Shown here: positions 1 to 5,667 of the stretch, in pieces | Numbering within the stretch: the first letter of the stretch is position 1 | Layout of the letters: every line of letters begins with the position of its first letter | Origin: Bacteroidales bacterium | GTDB lineage: Bacteria; Bacteroidota; Bacteroidia; Bacteroidales; UBA12077 | Direction: 5' to 3' | NCBI GenBank assembly: GCA_030600865.1 | Contig: JAUVUS010000089.1 | Span: 1-8,223, forward strand | Length of the DNA: 8,223 bases | Position numbers and translations under genes: made by a program | The notes under the pieces: generated by a model | What the model saw: only the letters and a program-made list of their open reading frames with translations | The model's database searches: none | What the model was told of the DNA's origin: nothing

Positions 1-19
1 AAAAAACATTCAAGTTTAA
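1..19 (+). CDS. Possible last codons of an upstream gene, probably xseA (partial)
   Basis: The frame ending in TAA at 17-19 reads K-N-I-Q-V-stop and runs off the left edge. It stops 3 bases before the xseB start. In many bacteria xseA, the large subunit of exonuclease VII, lies directly upstream of xseB with little or no gap, so this is most likely its C-terminus. Only five codons are visible, so the identity rests on context and not on protein similarity. Confidence 0.3.
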
Positions 20-22
20 ATT

Positions 23-226
23 ATGGCAAAAAAGGAAATCTCGTATAACGAAGCTGTTGCAGAAATAGAAGAAATCTTGCATCAAATTGAAAATGAAGAA
101 TTAGATATTGATATTTTATCGGAAAAAGTAAAGAGAGTTTCGACATTATTAAAACTTTGTAAAAAGAAACTTCATCAAACCGAAAAAGAAGTTCAAAAAA
201 TATTAGACGATATTGATGGTGAATAA
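23..226 (+). CDS. xseB: Exodeoxyribonuclease VII small subunit
   Basis: This is the small subunit of exonuclease VII, which with XseA degrades single-stranded DNA from both ends into short oligonucleotides in the cytoplasm and takes part in mismatch repair and recombination. The 67-residue length fits the family, usually about 60-85 residues. The N-terminal signature SYNEAVAEIEEILHQIE (residues 7-23) matches the XseB pattern SYxEAxxELExIxxxLE. The expected L-D pair follows at LDIDILSEKVKR, and the rest is a charged helix with a Cys near residue 46 and many Lys/Glu, as expected for a two-helix coiled protein that binds XseA. The ATG is the only sensible start and lies 3 bases after a stop likely to end xseA. 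No frameshift or truncation is seen. The product is abundant relative to XseA in known complexes; nothing here shows special regulation. Confidence 0.93.
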   Translation: MAKKEISYNEAVAEIEEILHQIENEELDIDILSEKVKRVSTLLKLCKKKLHQTEKEVQKILDDIDGE

Positions 227-228
227 AA

Positions 229-259
229 AAAGAGCTACTCCGGTAAGGAGTAGCTCTTT
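229..259 (-). terminator. Strong hairpin terminator between xseB and the trypsin-like gene
   Basis: A perfect 13-bp stem (229-241 with 247-259) closes a 5-base GGTAA loop. Read on the minus strand it is followed by a run of seven T's (complement of 225-231), so it is a good intrinsic terminator for the minus-strand gene ending at 286. On the plus strand the tail is only TTTA, so it may also end xseB transcription but less strongly. It begins 3 bases after the xseB stop. Confidence 0.88.
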
Positions 260-285
260 AACCTAAACCATCTTACATTAAGGAA

Positions 286-1122
286 CTATGCATCAATCTG
301 AAATTCCAATAAAGTTTGCGAAACTTCAGCATCGATGAACTCTTCAAAAAGATCGTGAATGTATGAAATATCTAAAGCATAACCTATACTCATTGTAGCT
401 GTTTTATATATTTCATTTGTAATATGTTTAATCTGATTTTGATTGGCTATTAAAACCTGAATTGGATCTATTTCTTCTACATTAAATTTACCTTGCGATT
501 TTTTCAATATTGCAAGATTATTATTAATGATTTGTTTCATTCGCTTGTGCGAATGAGTTATTGTGGCCAGTTTATGCCCAATTATTCCAATAACTTCACC
601 TGTTTCGGCATTGATTAACGGACTACCGGAATTACCCTGTTTAATATTTGAATCAACCTGTAAATATTTAAAACCATTATCATGTTTAAATGCCGATGAA
701 ATAATCCCTGTTTTAATTGCGAGATTATCCCTATCCAATTGATATCCTAATACAGCTATACTTTGGCCTATTTCAATAGTTTTATTTGTACTTAATTTAA
801 GTGATGGAATTTTTGTAAATTCCTCAAAATCCATATTAATAGCTGCAAATGATGTCTTTTCTTTATCGATACCCTTTATAATTCTTTTCTTTAACTCGTT
901 CATTGGAATTTCAATACTTGCATTTTCAGTATATCCATCCGAATTTACAAAACTAATTTTAACCTTAACTGCTTTGTAAATCTTAAATAAATAATCATCG
1001 GTAATTAAAAAATGATCATTTACTTTAAATCCTGTCATAGACAGCAACTTAATACCGGCGGAACTATAAAAACTAAGTTGGCAAACAGAACTTTGACATT
1101 TATTCCAAACGGATTTATACAT
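286..1122 (-). CDS. Trypsin-fold (S1/HtrA-like) protein with a degenerate catalytic triad
   Basis: The 278-residue protein has a chymotrypsin-like fold pattern. SVCQLSF begins the first barrel, GFKVNDHFLIT (31-41) is the strand that normally leads to the catalytic His, GQSIAVLGYQLD (119-130) and KTGIISS (137-143) are typical second-barrel strands, and GNSGSPLINAETGEVIGIIG (163-182) holds the oxyanion loop and nucleophile Ser165. The usual T-x-A-H is replaced by T-D-D-Y, putting Tyr44 where His is expected. The usual D-x-A-V/I is replaced by S-F-A-A-I, putting Ser91 where Asp is expected. The protein may therefore be an inactive protease-like binder. A C-terminal segment (about 218-278, including DPIQVLIANQNQ and SIGYAL) has the look of the S1 pocket region plus an extension. 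There is no signal peptide or PDZ domain, which argues for the cytoplasm and against HtrA/DegP proper. It lies 30 bases after the 96-residue gene, probably in one transcript, and ends before a strong terminator. The fold call is firm; activity and role are unknown. Confidence 0.8.
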   Translation of the reverse strand: MYKSVWNKCQSSVCQLSFYSSAGIKLLSMTGFKVNDHFLITDDYLFKIYKAVKVKISFVNSDGYTENASIEIPMNELKKRIIKGIDKEKTSFAAINMDFEEFTKIPSLKLSTNKTIEIGQSIAVLGYQLDRDNLAIKTGIISSAFKHDNGFKYLQVDSNIKQGNSGSPLINAETGEVIGIIGHKLATITHSHKRMKQIINNNLAILKKSQGKFNVEEIDPIQVLIANQNQIKHITNEIYKTATMSIGYALDISYIHDLFEEFIDAEVSQTLLEFQIDA

Positions 1123-1152
1123 GGTTAATAAATTTAGTTGTTGTTATCAATA

Positions 1153-1443
1153 TTAGTTTTTTAAGATTTGCATCGAAAAACTTCCTGTTTTATAAAGCTC
1201 TAACATCATTTGATCTGCAATATCCCATTCATTAGTTATTATACTCATTGATTTAGTGATTTTTGAGGGATTGACCGATAAATCATCTTCATCAATTATT
1301 ATTTCTAATCTAAACTCTGAGTTACTGTTTGTTGACCAATGATTTACAATCCCATCAGGTGTAGAGTAAATCTTCTGAAACAAAACCAGGTTTACTGTTT
1401 CAGATTTACTTTTTATATTTACACTTATATTAATTGTATTCAT
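1153..1443 (-). CDS. Hypothetical 96-residue protein, partner of the trypsin-fold gene
   Basis: I do not recognise this family. The protein is soluble, acidic in its middle (IIIDEDDL at about 48-55), and has no signal peptide or membrane segment. The first half alternates polar and hydrophobic residues (INISVNIKSK, VNLVLFQKIY, FRLEIIIDE), suggesting a small beta-sheet domain. The second half (SKITKSMSIITNEWDIADQMMLELY) looks helical. The ATG at 1443-1441 follows an A-rich leader without a Shine-Dalgarno. The 30-base gap to the next gene on the same strand, with no terminator between, suggests co-transcription and a shared task with the trypsin-fold protein, for example as its ligand or regulator. 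That link is inferred only from position. Confidence 0.7.
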   Translation of the reverse strand: MNTINISVNIKSKSETVNLVLFQKIYSTPDGIVNHWSTNSNSEFRLEIIIDEDDLSVNPSKITKSMSIITNEWDIADQMMLELYKTGSFSMQILKN

Positions 1444-1471
1444 TTTACTTTTAATAGAATAATCTTTCTTT

Positions 1472-1512
1472 TGTTACCTTTATAAAATATGGTAACATGT
1501 TATAAATATGTT
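1472..1512. repeat. Inverted and direct repeats upstream of the 96-residue gene, operator-like
   Basis: TGTTACC (1472-1478) and GGTAACA (1491-1497) form a perfect 7-bp inverted repeat with a 12-base spacer. The right arm runs into a 10-bp palindrome, TAACATGTTA (1493-1502). An imperfect direct repeat, TTATAAAATATGGT (1480-1493) and TTATAAATATGTT (1500-1512), is offset by about 20 bases, roughly two helical turns. The cluster lies 29-69 bases before the 96-residue start and after the stop of the 42-residue ORF. This arrangement fits a dimeric repressor or activator site, but no cognate regulator is visible in the window. Confidence 0.5.
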
Positions 1513-1514
1513 CT

Positions 1515-1643
1515 CTAAAAATATATCGTAATGAATGAAATGAGGAAAACAATAGTTACAATGGAAAATAAAATAAGAACCCCAAAATCGATATTATGCG
1601 TTGTAACCATTTTATCCTTGATTGAATAAAATATCTTTTTCAT
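1515..1643 (-). CDS. Possible small single-pass membrane protein, 42 residues
   Basis: Reading the minus strand from the ATG at 1643-1641 to the TAG at 1517-1515 gives a 42-residue protein. Residues 1-19 are polar with Lys at 2, 3, 9 and 11. Residues 20-42 (FGVLILFSIVTIVFLISFIT followed by IYF) form one uninterrupted hydrophobic helix. By the positive-inside rule the N-terminus would be cytoplasmic. A purine-rich GAGAAAG lies 4 bases before the ATG, better than most starts in this window. It sits 71 bases upstream of the 96-residue gene on the same strand and could be the first gene of that unit. The protein matches no family I know. The caution is that T-rich DNA readily encodes Phe/Ile/Leu stretches by chance, and the opposite strand carries a 32-codon ORF over the same bases. 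Confidence 0.42.
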   Translation of the reverse strand: MKKIFYSIKDKMVTTHNIDFGVLILFSIVTIVFLISFITIYF

Positions 1644-1959
1644 AATTCTTTCTCATTAAATATTTATTATGCTAAAATATATTTAATAATTAATCGTTTT
1701 TATATGACTTTTTTATCGTATGGATTTAATAAATTAACGTAGCGTTTTTATAAATTAACGCTTTTTATAAATATTCTATGGTATAAGATTAATTGTTCAT
1801 TATCGTACATAGGTTGTTTCATAATCGTTCACCTTGTATATAAAATTTAAAACTTAAAAGCCAACTAAATAGTTGTAATACTATGCGTTATACTATATGG
1901 CACAATATATGATAACTTGAAAACGAATTTATGTTGAATACTAAAATAAAGTGGGAAAA
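1644..1959. other. Divergent intergenic region with promoters and repeats, no gene
   Basis: About 316 bases separate the minus-strand group from tolC, and no open frame above about 15 codons is convincing. The region must contain promoters in both directions. A weak candidate for tolC is TTGTTT (1814-1819), a 17-base spacer and TATATA (1837-1842); it only partly fits the Bacteroidota TTG/TAnnTTTG rule. For the minus strand, TATATTTT (1681-1674) is one mismatch from TAnnTTTG but lacks a TTG at the right distance. ATCGT occurs at 1693, 1715, 1802 and 1824 in otherwise very AT-rich DNA. The phased AACG repeats inside are listed separately. Confidence 0.5.
1729..1772. repeat. Phased direct and inverted AACG repeats, operator-like
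   Basis: ATAAATTAACG occurs exactly twice, at 1729-1739 and 1750-1760, with a 21-base period (two helical turns). Between and after them TTTTTATAAAT also occurs twice, at 1745-1755 and 1762-1772. AACG-TAG-CGTT (1736-1746) is a compact inverted repeat, and AGCGTT (1741-1746) pairs with AACGCT (1757-1762) around a 10-base loop. Three AACG/CGTT half-sites in 25 bases suggest protein binding sites in the divergent control region. A weak plus-strand hairpin with a T tail is an alternative reading, but no gene upstream needs one. Confidence 0.45.
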
Positions 1960-3387
1960 ATGAAATCTATCAGATTAATAATAATTACAGCTCTAACAAT
2001 TACACTTTCTTCTGCTACGAATGCACAAAAAGTGTGGACATTAGAAGATTGTATTAATTATGCTATTGAAAATAACATTACCGTAAAAAGACAAGAGTTA
2101 ACTGCTGAATCTGCTGAAAGAACATATTTTCAATCTAAAATGGCAGTTTTACCTAATGTTAATGCAAATGGAAGCCATTTTTATAATTCCGGTAAAGCAA
2201 TTAATTATGAAACTTATTCATATGTTTATGAATCTTTTCAAGGCGGTAATCTTGCACTAACAACTGAAGTCGCTATATTCAATGGTTTACAGACATTAAA
2301 CACAATTAAAAAATCAAAATTAGATTTTTTATCGCAGCTTGAAAATGTAGAAAAAGCAAAAAATGATATTACTATAAATGTTTCGACTGCTTATTTGCAA
2401 ATTCTTTTAAACAAAGAATTAAGAGATAATGCAGAACAACAACTAGATATTACCTTCGATCAAATTGAAAAAACAAAAAAGCTGTTCGAGATTGGTAATG
2501 CTGCAAAAGGAGATTTATTACAAATTGAATCCCAGGCTGCCTCAGAAAAAGCAGCCTTAACTAATGCTGAAAACAATTTAAAAATATCATATTTAAATCT
2601 CTCACAACTACTTAACCTTGAAGATCCCGAAAATTTTGAAATCGCATTTCCTGAAATACCAGATATAACATTAGCTAATGATATTTCTGAAGTAAGTTCT
2701 ATATTTAATGACGCAATTGTGGTTCTCCCGGAAATTAAAAGTGCAGAATTACAATTAAAAAGTTTTGAACAGAACCTTTCAATTTCAAAAGGTGCAATAA
2801 GTCCAACAATTTCGATAGGATATCAATATAGCTCAAGATATAGTGAATTAACCAATAATCCCTTAGGAACAGAGATTGGACAAGCTACAGAGCCTACCGG
2901 CGTTACTGAAAGTGGTGAAAATATATATAATTTTTATTCATATAACACTTATGCAGATTCTTATCCAAGTCTAGATCAAATTTCAGATAATGCAAGTCAA
3001 GCTTTTTATATTGCTATTAGAATTCCTATATTCAATAATTGGAACACAATGAATTCAATCAGTCAGGCAAAAATAAACTTGTCTGATTCAAAATTAAATC
3101 TTGATTTACAAAAGCAAAATCTTTACAAAAGCATACAACAAGCAAGAGCACTGGCAATTGCGGCAATGGACAGATATGTAGCTAACCTTGAAGCTGTTGA
3201 ATCTATGCAAGAAGCTTTCAGGTACACAGAACAAAAATACCAGGTTGGTTTAGTCGATATTTTGGAATATAAAACAGCTAAGATTCAATTGAATCAAACA
3301 AAATCTGATTTATCACAAGCAAAATACGAATATATATTTAGAACTAAAATATTAGAATTTTATAGAGGAGAGCAAATTATACTATAA
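1960..3387 (+). CDS. TolC-family outer-membrane efflux protein
   Basis: This is an outer-membrane channel of the TolC/OEP family, normally a trimer that spans the outer membrane and periplasm and joins an inner-membrane pump through an HlyD-type adaptor. I place the start at the ATG at 1960 (475 residues) and not at the in-frame GTG 9 bases upstream, because it gives a classic signal peptide: K2/R5, hydrophobic core 6-16, and probable cleavage after SSATNA. The mature protein opens with VWTLEDCINYAIENN, the usual OEP entry helix. Two OEP repeats follow, with long coiled helices at about 110-220 and 370-460. A loop rich in Tyr, Ser and Asn (about 300-345) is probably extracellular. IPIFNNWNT marks the strand into the last helix pair, and YQVGLVDILEYKTAK is the conserved second-repeat motif. 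Length is normal and the frame is intact. No adaptor, RND or ABC gene adjoins it and a terminator follows, so its pump must lie elsewhere. Substrate is unknown. Confidence 0.92.
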   Translation: MKSIRLIIITALTITLSSATNAQKVWTLEDCINYAIENNITVKRQELTAESAERTYFQSKMAVLPNVNANGSHFYNSGKAINYETYSYVYESFQGGNLALTTEVAIFNGLQTLNTIKKSKLDFLSQLENVEKAKNDITINVSTAYLQILLNKELRDNAEQQLDITFDQIEKTKKLFEIGNAAKGDLLQIESQAASEKAALTNAENNLKISYLNLSQLLNLEDPENFEIAFPEIPDITLANDISEVSSIFNDAIVVLPEIKSAELQLKSFEQNLSISKGAISPTISIGYQYSSRYSELTNNPLGTEIGQATEPTGVTESGENIYNFYSYNTYADSYPSLDQISDNASQAFYIAIRIPIFNNWNTMNSISQAKINLSDSKLNLDLQKQNLYKSIQQARALAIAAMDRYVANLEAVESMQEAFRYTEQKYQVGLVDILEYKTAKIQLNQTKSDLSQAKYEYIFRTKILEFYRGEQIIL

Positions 3388-3490
3388 ACAAAATCATTTT
3401 CATGGTGAAATTTTAGGGTTAGTAAATTATTCAACGATTTATTTATAGTTTAGGATTAATAGTTGGTTTTTATTTAAAATTGCTTTCTGC

Positions 3491-3514
3491 AAGTCCGGGT
3501 CTTAACCCGGACTT
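3491..3514 (+). terminator. Intrinsic terminator of the tolC-type gene
   Basis: A perfect 10-bp GC-rich stem (3491-3500 with 3505-3514) closes the CTTA tetraloop and runs into TTTTATTTAT. It lies about 100 bases after the tolC stop and indicates that tolC is the last, and probably only, gene of its transcript. Confidence 0.88.
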
Positions 3515-3527
3515 TTATTTATAAAAA

Positions 3528-3546
3528 AAGGAGCTAAAAGCTCCTT
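3528..3546 (-). terminator. Intrinsic terminator of the GNAT gene
   Basis: An 8-bp stem (3528-3535 with 3539-3546) has a 3-base loop. On the minus strand it is followed by a run of seven T's (complement of 3523-3529). It lies 24 bases beyond the GNAT stop. With the plus-strand hairpin ending 13 bases away, it insulates two convergent genes. Confidence 0.85.
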
Positions 3547-3570
3547 CATATTTTATACTTAATGTATCTA

Positions 3571-4071
3571 TTAAATTACTTTTTCCAAGCATTTAAATGG
3601 CTCTTTTTGTTTAGGATAAAGAATATCTCCTGTATAAGAATACCCTATGCTTTCATACAATTTAATTAAATGCTCACTTGAACTGGCAACATCTAACCTA
3701 ATAGATTTGTAGCCACTCTCCTTTGCATTTTTTTCTGCAAATTCAATAAGCTTTCTGCCAACTCCCTTTTTTTGCCATGTCGGAAAAACTGCAATACGAT
3801 GAATTACAATGAATTTATCAGTTTTATTTCCCCATTCAATTTCATCAAAAGCCGACTCCTGCAACTCATCAAATGTAATTGTTCCTATACAAACTCCTTT
3901 ATTCTTAATAATATATAATGTCTCCTTTTCAACTTCACGAAGTAATCTGAAATAATCAGGATAAGATGTATGCCACTGATAAACACTGTTTTTATTAAAA
4001 TCTTCAATACAATGTTGTAGTAAGTACATTACTTCCAGAATATTACCTGCTTTTGCTTTTTCTACTTGCAT
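3571..4071 (-). CDS. GNAT-family N-acetyltransferase
   Basis: This enzyme should transfer an acetyl group from acetyl-CoA to an amine on a small molecule or protein; the substrate cannot be told. With the start at 4071 it has 166 residues, normal for a single-domain GNAT. Motif A is clear: VIHRIAVFPTWQKKGVGRKLIEFA (88-112), with the acetyl-CoA pyrophosphate loop Q100-K-K-G103-V-G105. The beta-5/alpha-4 region follows at SIRLDV and LIKLYESIGYSYTGDI (136-150). The N-terminal part (VYQWHTSYPDY, 30-40) resembles a common uncharacterised GNAT subfamily with a QW..YP motif. The longer frame from 4098 adds MLLIYSFFS, which is not part of the fold and would overlap the proposed promoter, so I chose the inner ATG. 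It is a single gene with its own terminator, convergent to tolC and divergent from the beta-helix gene. Confidence 0.88.
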   Translation of the reverse strand: MQVEKAKAGNILEVMYLLQHCIEDFNKNSVYQWHTSYPDYFRLLREVEKETLYIIKNKGVCIGTITFDELQESAFDEIEWGNKTDKFIVIHRIAVFPTWQKKGVGRKLIEFAEKNAKESGYKSIRLDVASSSEHLIKLYESIGYSYTGDILYPKQKEPFKCLEKVI

Positions 4072-4080
4072 GCTAAAAAA

Positions 4081-4109
4081 AGAATATATTAATAACAATT
4101 AAAAACAAA
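4081..4109 (-). promoter_or_regulatory. Candidate promoter of the GNAT gene
   Basis: On the minus strand TTTG (4109-4106) is followed after 17 bases by TATATTCT (4088-4081), close to the Bacteroidota pair TTG / TAnnTTTG. Transcription would start within a few bases of the ATG at 4071, giving a very short leader and excluding the upstream ATG at 4098. The remaining bases up to 4252 (about 140, extremely AT-rich) must also hold the promoter of the beta-helix gene, but I cannot pick it out. Confidence 0.35.
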
Positions 4110-4252
4110 TGTAATCAATTATTTAATTTTCACCTTCAAAATTAATTATAAAAAGTATATCAATTTTAATAAAAAAATACCTATTTAAAATTTAACATAG
4201 ATTATATCGTTTATTTTATATTATTTAGTAATCCAAAACTGAATCATATAGA

Positions 4253-5665
4253 ATGCACAAATCATTAAAATATTTATTAATTCCTCTTCTTATAGTACAA
4301 TTATTTTTTTCATGCGAAAAAGAAGAATTTAACACATCTTTTGATGCAAACCTGGTTTTCTCCGTAGACACAATTCTATTTGATACAGTTTTTACTTCGA
4401 TAGGTTCTGCGACTCAGAGATTTACTGTAAAAAATCCATATAATAAAAACCTTAAAATTTCTTCAATATACCTGGCCGGAGGAGAAAATTCTCCGTACCG
4501 GCTTAACATTGATGGATATCCGGGAGTCAGGTTAGACAATATCGAACTAAGAGAAAAAGACAGTCTTTACATTTTTGTTGAAATTACCATCGATCCAAAT
4601 AATTCCGATCTCCCGCTTGTTGTTAAAGACTCAATTATTTTTTCATTTAATAACAAACAACAAGATATTGATCTTATTGCTTGGGGACAAGATGTAAATA
4701 TTATTAATGGAGAAATAATTGGAACGGAAACGTGGAGTAATAATAAACCTTACTTGATATATAATTCGATGCTGGTTGATACGAATAGTGTACTGACTAT
4801 TGAACCTGGAGCGATATTACATTTTCATAAAAACTCAAGGTTATATGTTGCCGGAACAATTATAGTTAACGGCACATATGATTTACCTATTATTTTTCAG
4901 GGAGATCGATTAGAAGACATGTACGAAGATATTCCCGGACAATGGGATGGTATTTGGCTAATGGCAGGTAGTATGGACAATGTTTTCAATTTTTCTGAAA
5001 TTAAAAATGCGATTATTGGAATTCAAGTAGATACGATAGCCAACTTATCAAAACCAACTTTGCTATTATCGAATAGTAAAATTAAAAACATGACATCAGT
5101 AGGTATTTACGCCCAGGGATCAACTATTGAAGCATTTAACAATTTAATAACTAATTGTGGACAATTTGCAGTAGCCCTTACCATTGGTGGATCTTACGAA
5201 TTTTATCACTGCACTATAGGAAACTATTGGGGATTTTCGACCAGAACAACTCCATCGCTCCTACTAAATAATTATTATATAGATATCTACGGAAGAACTC
5301 AGGTTAGACCACTCAATAATGCATTATTTGGGAACTGTATAATTTATGGTAATAAAGAATCAGAAATTGTAATTGATGGAAATGATTCTGAAACATTTAA
5401 CTTCAAATTTGATCATACACTTATTAAAGTTGATTCGGATTTTTCAACATCAGATCCAAGCTATTTCGATCACGTAATTGTAAATAATGATCCTAAATTT
5501 AAAGATCCATATAACGGAGATTTTGAGTTGGATACATTATCTATTGCCAAAGATTTTGGTAAATCTGAATATGGTGTTATGTTTCCGTATGATATAAATA
5601 TGCAAAACAGAAACTCTGATTCAGGATCCGACCTGGGAGCTTTTGAACGTATCGAAAACCCTTGA
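4253..5665 (+). CDS. Right-handed parallel beta-helix lipoprotein
   Basis: This is a 470-residue envelope lipoprotein of unknown function. The N-terminus has Lys at 3 and 6, a hydrophobic core and the lipobox LFFSC, with Cys21 as the lipid anchor. The following CEKEE resembles acidic export signals that send Bacteroidota lipoproteins to the cell surface. Residues about 25-145 look like an Ig-like beta-sandwich (SIGSATQRFTVKNPYNKNLKISSI, reminiscent of ASH/DUF1573-type domains). From about 165 a parallel beta-helix begins: LTIEPGAILHFHKNSRLYVAG, then IIVNG, PIIFQG, PGQWDGIWL, NFSEIKNAIIGIQV and further turns rich in Asn. It ends with SDLGAFE, the usual close of such proteins. No catalytic residues of a polysaccharide lyase are recognisable, so it may bind surface glycans or other polymers. 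The EEP gene starts 2 bases after its stop, implying one transcript and coupled translation. Confidence 0.85.
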   Translation: MHKSLKYLLIPLLIVQLFFSCEKEEFNTSFDANLVFSVDTILFDTVFTSIGSATQRFTVKNPYNKNLKISSIYLAGGENSPYRLNIDGYPGVRLDNIELREKDSLYIFVEITIDPNNSDLPLVVKDSIIFSFNNKQQDIDLIAWGQDVNIINGEIIGTETWSNNKPYLIYNSMLVDTNSVLTIEPGAILHFHKNSRLYVAGTIIVNGTYDLPIIFQGDRLEDMYEDIPGQWDGIWLMAGSMDNVFNFSEIKNAIIGIQVDTIANLSKPTLLLSNSKIKNMTSVGIYAQGSTIEAFNNLITNCGQFAVALTIGGSYEFYHCTIGNYWGFSTRTTPSLLLNNYYIDIYGRTQVRPLNNALFGNCIIYGNKESEIVIDGNDSETFNFKFDHTLIKVDSDFSTSDPSYFDHVIVNNDPKFKDPYNGDFELDTLSIAKDFGKSEYGVMFPYDINMQNRNSDSGSDLGAFERIENP

Positions 5666-5667
5666 TT

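Noticed and set aside
1531..1629. Plus-strand ORF of 32 codons, partly hydrophobic at its end
   Set aside because: It lies wholly inside the minus-strand 42-residue ORF and has no promoter, no terminator and no recognisable sequence. Its hydrophobic tail is short. It is more likely a shadow.
1741..1770. Hairpin AGCGTT/AACGCT followed by T's as a plus-strand terminator
   Set aside because: The stem is only 6 bp with a 10-base AT loop, and no plus-strand gene upstream needs a terminator here. The repeats read better as binding sites.
1951..1959. GTG start for the tolC-type gene
   Set aside because: It only adds Met-Gly-Lys before a complete signal peptide that starts with ATG at 1960.
4072..4098. 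Upstream ATG adding nine residues to the GNAT protein
   Set aside because: The extra MLLIYSFFS is hydrophobic and outside the GNAT fold, and it would overlap the candidate promoter.
5662..5667. TTG start for the EEP gene overlapping the beta-helix stop
   Set aside because: The ATG 6 bases later gives the same signal peptide with a normal start codon.
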